Of a DNA stretch of 64,000 bases, positions 1 through 11,900 are shown piece after piece. The first letter of the stretch is position 1. Each line of letters starts with the position of its first letter. This stretch comes from Naumovozyma dairenensis CBS 421 (Eukaryota > Ascomycota > Saccharomycetes > Saccharomycetales > Saccharomycetaceae). The DNA lies in NCBI RefSeq assembly GCF_000227115.2, contig NC_016485.2, positions 434,001-498,000 on the forward strand, read 5' to 3'. The notes under the pieces are model-generated. The model did no database searches. It was given only the letters and a program-made list of their open reading frames with translations, and was not told where the DNA came from. A program made the translations under genes and the position numbers.

Positions 1-1119
1 AAAACCCTAAGATTCTTTCAATTTACTTTGATATCCTCAAAAAAAAGGAGAAGGAAATATAACTTGTTAAAAATGCCAAATCTTCCAGTTTGTGCCCAGT
101 TTATGCCATCTGCAAACCTTTCTAGTGCTTATCAGCCAGTTAATACACCTGGATCATTTATATTTTTTCTAAGCGATTCATTCGACACAAATAGCGGGAC
201 AGGAATCAAAAACCAGTCATTTGATAACAGGCGTCCTATAAATTCAACCCTTGATTCTCCAAGCTATCCTCCTATAAATAATATACCTAACATAATATAT
301 GAACCTCTCTTAACTAATCAGAGACAGCAACAATTATCACCACATATAATACCCCAGGGACAGGTCAGAGATGAAAATAGGGAAGGGCCTGAAGCACCTG
401 CCAGCTTTATAGAGTTTTTCGCTGAGAAGCCAAAACTACTAAGTCAATCGACATTTGTTCCTTCAACAATTCAAGTAAATAGTTCTGACAAAATAAGTAT
501 TACATCACCTCATAGCTACCTATATAGAAACAGGACCATCATCTCCTTCCAATCCTTTAAAACCAAGGAGAAGATTATCACTTGTACTAATGGTCAGATT
601 ACGCATTTAACTGAAGATATAAATACTGTAAATGATGTATATGATAGTCAGCCACCTCCATTTCCAGGTAAAGCTAAAGGGAAGAAAGGCTATAACATCC
701 ATGTTATGACAATGAATAACAACAATATGGAACACATGCAGACACCAAAAGAAGCCGAAAGAGAAAGATTACTTGAACGAAATAGATTAGCTGCCTCTAA
801 GTGTAGAAAAAGGAAGAGGTTACAAGAAGAAAAATTTCAAGAAGATTATAGAAAGGCACTTCAAGAAAATAGTTTCTTAAAGAAAAAAATAGAACTCTAT
901 GAGAAGTGGATTAAGAACTTGAAAACCGGTGATCAGAATGGTAAAGGTATTTGTAGCTCATTAAACGAAACCAAAACTAAAATGGAGGTAGGTAAAATTG
1001 AAGTCGACGGAAACAAAAAACGTAGGAGAGTACCTACAACCGTTGAAGAACTGTCAATGATAGTTGATATCGAAGATCTTGATACATTAGGTGCTATCTT
1101 GAGTCTAGAGTCCAATTGA
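1..1119 (+). CDS. ACA1: bZIP transcription factor, Aca1/Cst6 (ATF/CREB) family, 5' end outside window
   Basis: A basic leucine zipper lies near the C-terminus: the basic region reads LLERNRLAASKCRKRKR (about nt 757-815) and is followed by a leucine/coiled-coil stretch ending in KKKIELYEKWIKNLK. The N-A-A-S-K-C-R basic signature is that of the ATF/CREB group, which binds TGACGTCA-like sites. The zipper resembles S. cerevisiae Aca1/Cst6 more than Sko1. The frame is open to base 1 with no stop, and the first in-frame ATG is at 73, so the start probably lies upstream of the window and the visible 373 codons are a partial gene. The neighbours MEI4 and ERG28 match the order around S. cerevisiae YER045C (ACA1), which favours ACA1 over its paralogue CST6. 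The rest is low-complexity and unconserved as far as I can see. Confidence 0.75.
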   Translation, partial: KTLRFFQFTLISSKKRRRKYNLLKMPNLPVCAQFMPSANLSSAYQPVNTPGSFIFFLSDSFDTNSGTGIKNQSFDNRRPINSTLDSPSYPPINNIPNIIYEPLLTNQRQQQLSPHIIPQGQVRDENREGPEAPASFIEFFAEKPKLLSQSTFVPSTIQVNSSDKISITSPHSYLYRNRTIISFQSFKTKEKIITCTNGQITHLTEDINTVNDVYDSQPPPFPGKAKGKKGYNIHVMTMNNNNMEHMQTPKEAERERLLERNRLAASKCRKRKRLQEEKFQEDYRKALQENSFLKKKIELYEKWIKNLKTGDQNGKGICSSLNETKTKMEVGKIEVDGNKKRRRVPTTVEELSMIVDIEDLDTLGAILSLESN

Positions 1120-1253
1120 TACAAAAAAATTGCATGCTGAGCACCCTTATAGAATTTGTAACTTTTAATCACTCATATACAAATAGTTCACTTTATAGAA
1201 ATCTTCTTACTGTTTTTCCTTGTTTTCATGTCTTAAACCTCAGCTACACGAGC

Positions 1254-1263
1254 TCGGCGGCTA
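1254..1263. promoter_or_regulatory. URS1 (Ume6 site) upstream of MEI4
   Basis: TCGGCGGCTA is an exact match to the URS1 core bound by Ume6, which represses early meiotic genes in mitosis and helps activate them in meiosis. It lies about 140 bp upstream of the MEI4 start codon. MEI4 is an early meiotic gene, so site and gene identity support each other. Confidence 0.8.
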
Positions 1264-1289
1264 TTTGTTGATAATTTCAAATAGACTAT

Positions 1290-1309
1290 NNNNNNNNNNN
1301 NNNNNNNNN
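1290..1309. other. Assembly gap (20 N)
   Basis: Twenty N in the MEI4 promoter, between the URS1 and the start codon. Unlike the other two gaps, no obvious duplicated flank is seen, so the missing length is unknown. Confidence 0.95.
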
Positions 1310-1401
1310 ATATATAACATAAGCGTATCTTTTAAGTGGCGAGAAACGTCTCTACTATAAATTATAAAAGCAATTAAATCCATTACAGTGCTAAAGTAGC
1401 C

Positions 1402-2630
1402 ATGAATTTAGATCTGACATCCGAGGACATTGAATGGATAGTAGTATGTATTACGTTCCTAAGTTCCGGTAAATCCAATATACAGAATCAAGCTTGCTAA
1501 CAAAAAATGAGAATATATGTCATTAGTGTTTTGCCCTTATCCAACATCGTAACAAAAAAATATGGAAGTTAGTAACAAATAAATTGGAAAAGAGAAAAGA
1601 TTTTCCAGTCGACGTATGTGAAGTAATTCCAAGTAAGCTCAATAAAGTGATGTTGAATAAAAGAGAACATTTCGATCAACTTAAGCCAATATATATGTTT
1701 AATAGAAATGCACATTTTGAAACCCTTACCAAACATTTATTTGATAAGCCTCAAATATTTAGCACTTTTAGTGATGACATATCTAAGGTAAATATGACAA
1801 AATGGTACTATCCTCGATATAAATTATTGCTTTTGGAATTATTCGAAAAAAATTCAAATAATATAAAAATTGATACAAAACTATATCACCTTTTCCAATG
1901 CTTCCAAGAGCTAACAATATCCTTTTGTTGTTTCCAATTAGATTCAGATTTCCTCTTCCTTAGAAACTTTCTTTGCAAGACTTTACTTTACCGTACTATT
2001 TTTAAAGATATTTTGTCCTTATACCTAAATTATCTAACAAATGATCAGGGATCTGATGACGAAAAAAAGAAAGCGAATGCTATTCGGAACAAAAGAGCCA
2101 ATACTAGTCTAATATGGACGATGAAATTACACTTGAAAACTGTTGTGAACATATTTAATTTTCAAATTCATAACGCTTCCCCTCCCAGAAAGGAGGCTGT
2201 TGTCATACAATTAATTGAGAAATATCTTCTTTTAATTGGTAATTTGTTCCATGTTTTGATTAATCTTTTAGACAGATCGCTCCTGAAATATCATAATACA
2301 AAGACAGCATATGTCAAGTTATATCAAAGGAAAAAAAATATTCTTCCACATTATTACTGGGATGATTTTAAAAATATTTTACAAACTTACAGTCAGTTTG
2401 AAGACATCAAAGAGGAAGGTACAGATTTTCTGAAGTGTACCTTACGTGAATTAATTGAATTAGTTGGTGGAATTAACTGGAGAAAATTAAAGGAAAAAGG
2501 TAAATGCGAAGGAACAAAGTTTAGGGAAATTAAAGTAGCAATACAATTTATCCAAGCCGAATTACTACTTCTAAGAGATTCAAACTTAATAGCTCTTTTT
2601 TACTCCAATACTCGAGACATATTCAACTGA
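1402..2630 (+). CDS. MEI4: Mei4, meiotic double-strand-break protein (two exons)
   Basis: Spliced gene: exon 1 1402..1443 and exon 2 1527..2630, giving 381 codons (S. cerevisiae Mei4 is about 408). Exon 1 encodes MNLDLTSEDIEWIV. The 83-nt intron starts with GTATGT, has a TGCTAAC branch site at 1495-1501 and a TAG acceptor at 1524-1526, and joins the exons in frame with no stop. No ATG opens exon 2, so the intron is needed. S. cerevisiae MEI4 also has a short intron near its 5' end and sits between ACA1 and ERG28, as here. Mei4 acts with Rec114 and Mer2 on chromosome axes to promote Spo11 break formation. The protein itself diverges fast, so identity rests on synteny, intron position and the URS1 upstream. 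Confidence 0.88.
1444..1526 (+). other. MEI4 intron
   Basis: GTATGT donor at 1444, TGCTAAC branch site at 1495-1501 and TAG acceptor ending at 1526. The first AG after the branch point, at 1510-1511, is only about 10 nt away and is likely skipped. S. cerevisiae MEI4 splicing depends on Mer1 in meiosis; whether this intron does is not visible from sequence. Confidence 0.85.
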
Positions 2631-2635
2631 CGTTT

Positions 2636-2654
2636 GGGGGGGGGGGGGGGGGGG
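2636..2654 (+). repeat. G19 homopolymer after the MEI4 stop
   Basis: Nineteen consecutive G start five bases after the MEI4 stop codon, in otherwise AT-rich DNA. It lies close to a gap with error-prone flanks, so its length may be a sequencing or assembly artefact. Confidence 0.9.
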
Positions 2655-2689
2655 CACGGCGTTAGCTCGTCAAACTAACATATAAATGG

Positions 2690-2834
2690 CCGCTTTACGT
2701 ATGTTTTGCTTTAATTTGTAGTATTTTACTTTTACCTTGTCCTTCCTTCTNNNNNNNNNNNNNNNNNNNNCCGCTTTTACGTTATGTTTTGTCTTTAATT
2801 TTGTAGATTTACCTTTACCTGTCCTCCTTCTTCT
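2690..2834. other. Assembly gap with duplicated, error-bearing flanks
   Basis: N run 2751..2770. The 61 nt to its left (2690-2750) and the 64 nt to its right (2771-2834) are the same sequence with small homopolymer differences (for example CCGCTTTACG versus CCGCTTTTACG). They look like the two ends of overlapping contigs that were not merged. The gap is therefore probably false and one copy should be removed. Confidence 0.8.
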
Positions 2835-3189
2835 AAAAAGTCGTTAGTGATTTTTCAATCTTACCTGTCAAAGGGTTATCATAACCTACTATATTTATGT
2901 CGTTTCTTTAGATCTCGGTCTTCGTGTTAAAGCCAATTTGTTAAACGATTTCGCGAAAAGGTGACCGATAGAAGTAGGGGATACTCTACGGTAACATCTC
3001 CGTGGAAAGGAATTCCAACGTAAACTAAGGTGATAAGGTACAAGGACAATCTGGAAAAAAATATTAACAGATTGTATAAAAAGAAGAAAATGTGATTGCT
3101 GTCAAAATAAATTTTTAAAATGTGGTTTCCATAAATCTTCTGCATTTCTCGATATAATATCTTATCATGATTAACTAAACCATCCGATC

Positions 3190-3627
3190 ATGTCTAACAT
3201 CCTAACCCAAATTCAAGCATCCCTTCAAAGAATGCCACAAGGATATTTGCCTAAATGGCTCCTTTTCATTTCTATTGTGTCAATTTTCAATTCAATCCAA
3301 ACTTACTTCTCTGGTTTAGAACTAACACGTAAGGTTTACGCTGGGAAGCCCAAAGAAACTACATTTTTAAGTGCAAGAACTTTCGGTACATGGACTTTCA
3401 TTTCCTGTGTCATTAGATTATATGGTGCTTTTTATTTGAATGAACCTCACATTTACCAATTAGCGTTTATTTCCTACATTGTTGCATTGGTTCATTTCGG
3501 TTCTGAATTATTGATTTTCCGTACCTGTAGTTTCAATTCAGGATTCATGGGCCCATTGATTGTTTCAACTACTTCTTTGATTTGGATGTATAACCAAAAG
3601 GAATTCTACACCGGTGTACCATGGTAA
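3190..3627 (+). CDS. ERG28: Erg28, ER scaffold of the sterol C-4 demethylation complex
   Basis: The 145-residue protein matches the length and pattern of yeast Erg28 (148 aa): a hydrophobic protein with about four membrane segments (roughly residues 22-42, 62-82, 87-107 and 113-133). Conserved runs include LPKWLLFISIVSIFNSIQTY and ARTFGTWTFISCVIR. Erg28 is a non-catalytic endoplasmic reticulum protein that tethers Erg25, Erg26 and Erg27 for removal of the C-4 methyl groups of ergosterol precursors. It is convergent with IRC5, with about 215 bp between stop codons. The neighbours MEI4 and ACA1-like factor match the S. cerevisiae YER044C locus. Confidence 0.95.
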   Translation: MSNILTQIQASLQRMPQGYLPKWLLFISIVSIFNSIQTYFSGLELTRKVYAGKPKETTFLSARTFGTWTFISCVIRLYGAFYLNEPHIYQLAFISYIVALVHFGSELLIFRTCSFNSGFMGPLIVSTTSLIWMYNQKEFYTGVPW

Positions 3628-3842
3628 ATAGTTCCCTAGCCAAAATCTTTTTTAACAATATCCTATACACTTATTTGTAAAGTTAAATAATAATAAGCTT
3701 AAATGATCGTTCATTATGACGACAGGTATGATGATATAAAACTATACGTAGTTAAATTAGAAATGAAATATTCACACATTTACCGGAGTGCGGGTACGTA
3801 AGATATAGTTTTTCGGAAAATATAGTTAACATTGCCACCATC

Positions 3843-6377
3843 TTAAAACCCTGATGTAGTTTCGAATAACCGAACATGTGGTAGATCAACTTGGCGATCT
3901 GGTTTATATGCCTCCAATGATCGATCAGTCAATTCTTTGATCTCTTCATCAGATAACTCTTCACTAATTTTATCATTTGCACGGGTAAAACCAATACTGG
4001 ATTGATTGCTCATTAATAGTTGCGAAAGTTCTTCTACTAGTTCTTTGTTTGAAGTATGTTCAGTTTTAGCTTGATTCAAAAATGAACCTTCGTTTAATGC
4101 CAATTTTTTCAATGTATTGAATTTACCCATTTGAATGACCAATCTTTCCAATTTCCTTTTATTTGCTGCTCTAGTTAATATAACATGCTCTAAAGTATTA
4201 TCACAACATAATCTATACACTATTACTGGTTTTTCCTGACCAATTCTGTGACATCGATCCATGGCTTGTAAATCAACTTGAGGATTCCAATCACTATCGA
4301 ATAAGACAACTGTGTCTGCTGCAGTTAAGTTTATACCCAAACCTGCCGCCCTGGTTGACAAGAGAAATACTTGTGCTTGTTTCTTACCTGATTTCTTATT
4401 AAATTGTTCTATTAAATCTTTCCTCGATTCCGTATCAACGGAACCATCTATTCTGAGAGCCCTTAGCGAATTTAACTCACACCAATCTTCTAGTAAATCC
4501 AGCATATTGGTAAATTGAGAAAATATTAGAGTCTTATGACCAGCTTTAATTAAAGGAATTATCAATTTCTGAAGAGTTTGCAATTTACCACTTGATTTTA
4601 AAAGAATTTCTAAAGTTAAATCCTCCGGATGTAAATAAGGAAAGTAAAATATCAATGTAGAATCAACAATTTGACGTAATTGCATCATCATATTTTGTAA
4701 TCTTTTATTTACTAAATATGGATGAATATGTTTTTGATATAGTAGATCCATGCTTTTTAATGTATCATTCATATCATCGATATCCAACGTCTCATCTTCC
4801 CCTAACTTACAATCAATAAATTCCCTGATTGATTTGTTGGAAACTTTTCCAATGTATTCCGCGTTCATTGTGAAAAAGGTTTTGACATATTCTTTGAATA
4901 TTGTCTTCTTTAATTTACCTGTCAAACCTCTTGTATAGAATTTCTTTTGAATTGAAGTCAATGGACAATTGACTACATACTCTCGTTTGGGCGGTAGAAT
5001 ATCAGCTAGCACTGTTTTCTTTAATCGCCTTAAAAGAAACGGCTTCAAAATTGTATGTAAATTAGAAATCAAATTTTTTTGTAACTCATCGTTAATCATT
5101 TTATTTAATTTCATAGAGTTACTTTGTAAATTCAATCCTTCAAAATCAAACCATTTACTGAATATCTCAAAATCAGCAAAAATATTTGGCATAATAAAGT
5201 TTAAGAGTGACCATAACTCAGAAAGATTGTTTTGTAATGGTGTACCTGTTAATAACAACTTGTTTGATGTATTTATTTTCTTCAACTCTTTAATCAATTT
5301 ACAATTAATGTTCTTTAACCTATGGCCTTCATCGACTATTAAGAATTTCCAATTTTTCGACATGATAAAATCGGAATCTCTAATTATAATTTCATATGAT
5401 GTAACTATAATGCCTGTCCCATTTGTTTTCTTGAAGAATTTTCTTAATAGTTTGGTACGATCATTTTGACCACCATGATGGTAGTATTTTAATACGGGTA
5501 GGTCAGGTGCAAATTTTTGAAATTCATTCATCCAGTTGTCAATTGTACTTAAGGGTGCAGCAATTAAGAAGGGACCTTCAGTATCCATTTCGTAGATGAA
5601 CGCCAAGAGCGCAATACTTTGAATGGTTTTACCCAACCCCATGTCATCGGCAAGGATACCATTCAAACCGTTTTCATACAATGTAATTAACCAATTTAAA
5701 CCTTCTAATTGGTATGGCTTCAGTATACAGTTTTTAAGAAGATGTGGTTGCTCTTTAGAAATTGTTTCATCATCTAATACTTCCTTACTATCTACTTCTT
5801 CTTTGATTTCCTTTTTTTCTTTCTTACGGAAAAAATCCAAGATCGATGTCTTAGCTTTCTTTTTCGGTGGTTCTTCAATGTTGTCTTCTTCTCCCGTTAT
5901 AGGGTCTGCAGTATTTTTTTCTTGTTCTAATTCATTAGTTCTCTTTAATAGTGTATCTGCAATAATACCAGAATATACCTGACTTTGCGTAACGAACTCG
6001 TTTAGTTTTTTCAACTTCAAAGAGACAGCTTTGGTATCAGATTCATCAGTATTGTCAGCACCGCTATTATCATCATCCTGGTGCTCTTTGTCTCTTTCAT
6101 TTTTGCTTTTCAATAAATTATCTAAAGATTCATCATCATCGTTATTACCATTTCCACCAGTATCAGCATCTGAATCAAGTTGGATATCAGAGTCCAAATT
6201 CAAATCGTCATGTAACCATATTGGTTCATTAATAGCATCGTTTCCATCTCTAACAGCTGTATCGGAATCACTGTTAAGGACATCTGGTGTTAGATCTGAG
6301 ACTTCCTTCTCTTTATAATCTACTAGTGGTGTAACACTTCTCCGACTAAATCTTGTCTTTCTTTTAAACACAACCAT
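3843..6377 (-). CDS. IRC5: Irc5, Snf2-family DNA translocase (Lsh/HELLS type)
   Basis: This 844-residue protein has the full Snf2 ATPase core: Walker [13 protein letters not shown] (about 243-254), VDEGHRLKN (about 350), [12 protein letters not shown] (about 380) and the C-terminal helicase motifs [17 protein letters not shown] and DRCHRIGQ (about 650-690). The N-terminal 200 residues are acidic and include a PPKKKAK basic cluster that may be a nuclear localisation signal. Length fits S. cerevisiae Irc5 (853 aa), which is linked to cohesin loading and recombination control. It is divergent from RSC8, the arrangement seen at YFR038W/YFR037C. The Walker A prefix is ADD rather than the common ADE, a conservative change that leaves the catalytic DEGH motif intact. 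Confidence 0.93.
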   Translation of the reverse strand: MVVFKRKTRFSRRSVTPLVDYKEKEVSDLTPDVLNSDSDTAVRDGNDAINEPIWLHDDLNLDSDIQLDSDADTGGNGNNDDDESLDNLLKSKNERDKEHQDDDNSGADNTDESDTKAVSLKLKKLNEFVTQSQVYSGIIADTLLKRTNELEQEKNTADPITGEEDNIEEPPKKKAKTSILDFFRKKEKKEIKEEVDSKEVLDDETISKEQPHLLKNCILKPYQLEGLNWLITLYENGLNGILADDMGLGKTIQSIALLAFIYEMDTEGPFLIAAPLSTIDNWMNEFQKFAPDLPVLKYYHHGGQNDRTKLLRKFFKKTNGTGIIVTSYEIIIRDSDFIMSKNWKFLIVDEGHRLKNINCKLIKELKKINTSNKLLLTGTPLQNNLSELWSLLNFIMPNIFADFEIFSKWFDFEGLNLQSNSMKLNKMINDELQKNLISNLHTILKPFLLRRLKKTVLADILPPKREYVVNCPLTSIQKKFYTRGLTGKLKKTIFKEYVKTFFTMNAEYIGKVSNKSIREFIDCKLGEDETLDIDDMNDTLKSMDLLYQKHIHPYLVNKRLQNMMMQLRQIVDSTLIFYFPYLHPEDLTLEILLKSSGKLQTLQKLIIPLIKAGHKTLIFSQFTNMLDLLEDWCELNSLRALRIDGSVDTESRKDLIEQFNKKSGKKQAQVFLLSTRAAGLGINLTAADTVVLFDSDWNPQVDLQAMDRCHRIGQEKPVIVYRLCCDNTLEHVILTRAANKRKLERLVIQMGKFNTLKKLALNEGSFLNQAKTEHTSNKELVEELSQLLMSNQSSIGFTRANDKISEELSDEEIKELTDRSLEAYKPDRQVDLPHVRLFETTSGF

Positions 6378-6881
6378 TCTTTTCTTGAATGATGAACAAT
6401 ATTACCACAAACCTGTAGTCCTGTTACGAGAACCTTATGTTGGTGATTAAATACTAATGGTATTTAAATTGCACTGATGCCCTATTGTATAATCATAATA
6501 ATTTTCAGTTAAAAACGTTTGGCGTCTTATTATCCAAATTTCACGCGTTTCTCCCAAAGTATATCTATAACTCCCCTCTAGTTAATTTCTCGTGACTGGA
6601 GGAAGAGATTTCAAATTTCTAAAACTCCATTATTTATTCCAACCACGTGTAATATTACGTGCTATATCACGTGCCAAAAATGTTATGAATTTTTGACAGA
6701 AAAAAATTGAAAAATCGAAACTTCACAACATTGTTTATATTAATTTATGGAACCATCTTTAAAAATGTTACTTGAAAGGTAATATTGAAGTCTTCTAGAG
6801 CCAAGAAACAAAAGGAGAGTTTTCGCTAGAGGACCAATTGGATAACTTTCAATTCTTGAACTGGGATAGAACACAAGTAGG
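6378..6881. promoter_or_regulatory. IRC5-RSC8 divergent promoter with E-boxes and an MCB
   Basis: The 504-bp intergenic region serves both genes. Two CACGTG boxes lie 14 bp apart (6654-6659 and 6668-6673), with a half-match TTACGTGC between them. The second reads ATCACGTG, the Cbf1-type form RTCACRTG. An ACGCGT (MluI cell-cycle box) is at 6543-6548, on the IRC5 side. These are motif matches only. Confidence 0.5.
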
Positions 6882-8567
6882 ATGAGCACAGAAGAAACTA
6901 CGCCCCTTCCTACCGAGGAACAACCACTACAACAGGTGGAAGTAGAAGAAACCCAAGAGGAAGAGAATGCAGATGTAAACATGATTCAAGACGAAGAAGC
7001 TACAGAGACAGTACCAGAATCAGCTATTGACAATAATAATAAACCTCATGAAATAAACTACGAAGAAGAGGCGCAAAAATTAGAAGAAAGAGCGTTGAAA
7101 TTCTTGGCTAAACAAACTCATCCAATAATTATTCCATCCTTTGCACAATGGTTTGATATATCCAAGATCCATGAAATTGAAAGAAGATCTAACCCTGATT
7201 TCTTTGATGACTCTTCGAGATTCAAATCACCAAAATCCTACAAGGACACCAGAAATTTCATCATAAATACATATAGATTGTCACCATTTGAATACCTTAC
7301 TATCACCGCAGTGAGAAGAAATATAGCCATGGATGTATCTTCCATTGTGAAAATCCATTCCTTTTTGGAACGTTGGGGCTTGATCAACTATCAAATTGAT
7401 CCAAAATCAAAACCATCCTTAATAGGCCCAGCATTCACTGGTCATTTCCAAATGATACTGGATGCACCACAAGGTTTAAAACCAATGATACCAACTGAAA
7501 CAATTACTACTCAAAATGACGATGGTAGTACTGTTGAAACGGAAGGGGGATCAAATAAGGTTAAACGTGGACCATTCCCATTGAACCTTTCATTAAGACA
7601 AAACGTTTATGATTCAACAAATGATTTTAATGCTTTACAATCTGCTTCATCAAATAATAATAAACAACCAATTAATAAGACGTATGTGTGCCATACTTGT
7701 GGGAATAATGCCGTCACGGTCAGGTATCATAATCTTCGTTCCAAGGATTCTAATTTATGTGCTAGATGTTTCAAAGAGGGTCATTTTGGTGCTAATTTCC
7801 AATCTACTGATTTTATTAAATTGGAAAATGATAGTAAACGAACAAAGACTTGGTCTGATCAAGAAATATTGTTACTATTGGAAGGTTTGGAAATGTATGA
7901 GGATCAATGGGAAAAAATTGTGGATCACGTCGGTGGTACCAAAAGTTTGGAAGATTGTGTTGAGAAATTTTTAAGTTTACCTATCGAAGATAAATATATT
8001 AATGATATTATTGGCTCCAAGAAAGACGTTCAGAAGGATAATGATGAAGGGACATCCAAACCTATTTTCAATACAGTAGAGGCCGTCGATGCTACCATCA
8101 AATCTTTATTAGGCGGTCTACACAAGGAAACGCTGGACGAAGCTATACCAGAATCTGCTAACAGATTAGCAGAGAAATACATACAAGAAACCCAAGCTGT
8201 TGCATTAGAATTAGTTAACTTAACGATGAAAAAGTTGGATTTGAAATATTCCAAATTAATTAAACTAGAAACAAGTCTGGAGGAAGAACGTGCAAGGTAC
8301 ATTAAAGAAACAGAAAGGGCGAATAACGATAGATTGTCATTAAGTAAACAAGTTGCGGAATTGAATGAAGAATTATCTAAATTAAATATTTCTAAGCGGG
8401 TGGTTCTAGCATCTGAACAAGTAGATGCCGGTATTAAACTCGTGGATAATGATGAAGAAAACGATGAATTGAACGAAACCAATACAGCATTGAAAAAGAT
8501 ATCTGATCAAGAAGCCGAGGCTCTTTCTCAATTAGAACCTCAAGTATATAAACCATGGTCATTGTAA
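6882..8567 (+). CDS. RSC8: Rsc8, SWIRM/SANT subunit of the RSC chromatin remodeller
   Basis: The domain order is that of Rsc8/Swi3: a SWIRM domain (about residues 78-170, with [13 protein letters not shown] and [15 protein letters not shown]), a ZZ-like zinc finger with CHTCGNN...CARC (about 268-300), a SANT domain starting at [18 protein letters not shown] (about 323-372), and a C-terminal coiled coil (about 440-510) that mediates dimerisation in this family. Length is 561 residues against 557 in S. cerevisiae. RSC8 is an essential core subunit of RSC, which slides and ejects nucleosomes at promoters. A short acidic N-terminus precedes SWIRM. It is divergent from IRC5, as at YFR037C/YFR038W. 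Confidence 0.95.
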   Translation: MSTEETTPLPTEEQPLQQVEVEETQEEENADVNMIQDEEATETVPESAIDNNNKPHEINYEEEAQKLEERALKFLAKQTHPIIIPSFAQWFDISKIHEIERRSNPDFFDDSSRFKSPKSYKDTRNFIINTYRLSPFEYLTITAVRRNIAMDVSSIVKIHSFLERWGLINYQIDPKSKPSLIGPAFTGHFQMILDAPQGLKPMIPTETITTQNDDGSTVETEGGSNKVKRGPFPLNLSLRQNVYDSTNDFNALQSASSNNNKQPINKTYVCHTCGNNAVTVRYHNLRSKDSNLCARCFKEGHFGANFQSTDFIKLENDSKRTKTWSDQEILLLLEGLEMYEDQWEKIVDHVGGTKSLEDCVEKFLSLPIEDKYINDIIGSKKDVQKDNDEGTSKPIFNTVEAVDATIKSLLGGLHKETLDEAIPESANRLAEKYIQETQAVALELVNLTMKKLDLKYSKLIKLETSLEEERARYIKETERANNDRLSLSKQVAELNEELSKLNISKRVVLASEQVDAGIKLVDNDEENDELNETNTALKKISDQEAEALSQLEPQVYKPWSL

Positions 8568-8754
8568 TTTTATACCGCTATATAAAAAGAACAAAATATA
8601 ATGTTAACCTGTATTCATAGTTGAAAAAGACTGATAAAGTGATAAAGAAATGTAGCTTTTCTGAGCTCATCCAATGTTTAGGACAGTAGTACATCTATAG
8701 CATCGTTCTAGAATCTTTATGAATCTGATTTATGAGAATAAGAAATTATTATTG

Positions 8755-8783
8755 ACGCGTTCCACCGGGTAACGCACACGCGT
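8755..8783. promoter_or_regulatory. Paired MluI cell-cycle boxes upstream of IRR1
   Basis: Two exact ACGCGT boxes (8755-8760 and 8778-8783), 23 bp apart, lie about 180 bp upstream of the IRR1 start. ACGCGT is bound by MBF (Mbp1/Swi6), which drives G1/S transcription. A G1/S peak would suit a cohesin subunit. The rest of the 394-bp RSC8-IRR1 interval shows nothing else. Confidence 0.65.
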
Positions 8784-8961
8784 AAACAATTCGAGATGTT
8801 TTCCAAAATTAGAGGAATAATAAATAAGTAATCACCATGGTTTTCTGCAGAGTTTATCCCAATCTTATCCAGATCGAAAAGGTAATAGAAGTCGTTGAAA
8901 ATATCTACCTTAGCTTTGGAAGAAGCATTAGAACTAAGAATAATAAGATTACCACCCGAAA

Positions 8962-11900
8962 ATGGCAGAAAGACGTCGTTCAGCTAGAATCAGTAGCAAG
9001 TCTTCCGCTTCTTCATCTATCGCGAAAGAAGTAGATCATTCGACACGCTCCATAGAAACAGATGAACACACTGCAATCGACCATGATAACGATGACTCCA
9101 ATTCAGAATTAGAATCAGAGTCAGAATCAGAAGAGGATGATAATGAGGATGATGAAGACTACATAGAATCGAGTAAGAAAAAGGGCTCTGCAAGAGCCAC
9201 AACTAACAAAAGGAAAAGGACCAATAACAATGGCATAAGGTCAACTAATAAAAGAACTAAAACGGTACCGACTTCTCGATCCTCTGTATTATCATCCACT
9301 TCAGCAAAGAAGGACCAAGAAACTTACCTCGAATTAATTAAAGATTTTGAACCCACAGAATTATTCGAAATATTAGCTACTTCAGAAGATGTATCAATTG
9401 TGGAGTTATTAACTAGTTGGCTAGAAACTTACACAGAAAACAGAGATAAATTTCTTAAAGAATTCATTAATTTAGTACTAAATTGTTGTGGTGCAGTAGC
9501 TACTGTAGAGGATCACGATGTTCATAGCAATGACTCCTCAAATGAAACCATTGGTGAAGTTCAATTGATGTTCCAGAGACAAAAGATTCATGAATTCCAT
9601 TTATTAGTGAGTAAAGAACACAAGAAAAAATCAAAATATAAACCATTATACAACAATTTTGTCGAATTTATGTCAAAATTATTGGACGTTGCCAATGATT
9701 TGCAACTACTCTTTATAGAATCTTCCCCGATCAATAAGAATGACGAGACGAATTCCGAGAATAATGAAAATACAGAAATAACAATGGGTCCTTTGGTTCT
9801 TGATTTGTTAACATGGTTATCATCATTTTCTGTCTCCAAAGTTAGATCTTTCAGATATATTTCCACTTTGTCATTATATCTTTTCCAAGATTACTTAACA
9901 AATTATATAATGATACTAGATAAGAATTACTTATCAAAACTTTCTAAACAATTAGCTGTAGAAGAGAAAAAGAAGAGACCTAACAAGAAGACTTTAGAAA
10001 AATTAAATCTTACCATAATGGAAATTCAAGGTAATAAAACTGTCACGGAGAGTATTATCGATAACATTGTCAAACTTTGCTTTATTCATAGATTTAAAGA
10101 TGTTGATGAATCAATTAGATCAGAATCCATGGTTCATTTAGCCATATGGACTGAAAATTTCCCAGAGTATTTCTTAAAAGTCACCTTTTTAAAGTATTTT
10201 GGTTGGTTATTAAGTGACGAATCATCGTCTGTAAGAATAGAAGTTTTGAAAGTATTACCGAAATTAGTCGTGGATGATCGTGGTAAACCTACTGATAATT
10301 CCTTTATTAGACAATTTTTTGAAAGATTTAAACAAAGAATATTAGAAATCGCACTAAAAGATGTTGATCTCGAAGTTAGAATTCAATCAATTAATGTTCT
10401 TACTGGGATATCATCTTTGGACTATTTAGAAGATTCAGAAATGTTATTGATTTTAAGTACGATTTTCAGTAATCATGATATTAAAGTTTCTTCAACAAGT
10501 AAAAATTCAAGATTTTTGGCTTCTGTTGCCAAATTTTTTGCTAGAATCACTAATGAAAAATGTCAAGAATTTATGAATGACAATAATCTCCCGAAAACAA
10601 TTGATAACATGTCCATTGATTCCACTATTAAGATTGGTATTTTCATCAGGTTATTAAGCAATTCATTTGTTTCACATCTAGAGATGATTAAATCCGGAGT
10701 GGAACCAAGAGAAAAAATACATATCTTATTTCAAGCTGCTGAATTTTTATTCCCATATTTTGGTAGTCAGATTGAAAATATTTGTCAACTATTGATCAAT
10801 GATGAAATATCGAATGATATTGCAAAGCAACTCTCTACCAAGGAAAATGATGATCAAGAAGAGGAAGCTAACGATGATTTAGATATCACACCGTTATTTC
10901 CCACAGATAGTAATAGCATAGTTCTATACGTCACTGTATTGAATGGGCTAACCCAAGGAGGTATAAGCTCAAAAAATTCTACAAAATTCCACATATCGGA
11001 TATAATAATACCAAATTATGAAAAATTAATGTTGAATTTACCATTACAATCAATTGATATATTAGCCCCAATTTTAGAGATCTTCACTTTATTCACATTT
11101 GAAGATTGGATTCATGCAGGCTATGAAAAAACTGTTTCAAAGGTTACGGAGGCTATAATGAAAATGTTTAAAGAATCTAATTTGGTTTGTTCAGATGCTG
11201 ATATGAAATACCAAAGTTTTTCTAAAGTTTTTCAACATATAAAGAAATTTGAATTGAAAGAACTTGATGAATTATGTGTCAATGAATTAACATATTTAAA
11301 GCTGCAGTTGGAAAACTTCTTGAAAGACAAAATGGAAAAAAATGAAATTGGTAGCCCCGAAAATTTCAACGAAACAATTGTTGACCTTTATGAAGTTTAT
11401 GTTAATAAATTAGTGCTGTTGGGTAAGGGATATACTCTGGAGTTTGATGAGTCCTTGATCAAATTGTTTTTCAAAAACTATATGTCCCATATGCCAAGTA
11501 TGCTTGACTCACTCGATATTGAGACCATCGAACTGATGGATTTCAAACTTCTGGTTCTCTTGGTAACATGGCAATTGCAAAAATGGGAAGATATTTTTGA
11601 AAATTTGGACCCTACATCATCACAATTTAATAATACATCTACTTTGAAAACATCTATGAATACAATCATTTTAATAATTGAAAGCCTGAATAAAATTATG
11701 ATAAATTTACCTGCATCCACTGAATCAACTATGACAGCAATTTACTTGTTAAATAGGTCACTATCGAACTCTACCATAGACATTGTTGTTGCAGTTAGAG
11801 TATTTGAACTAAAGTTACCAGACAGTAATCCATGGAAGGAAACTCTGAAAAATAAATTGCCTTATTATTTACATACAGATGTTAGCAATACGTTTATGGA

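Noticed and set aside
8837..9034. Short frame overlapping the IRR1 start
   Set aside because: Lies in the IRR1 leader and N-terminus in another frame; no independent support.
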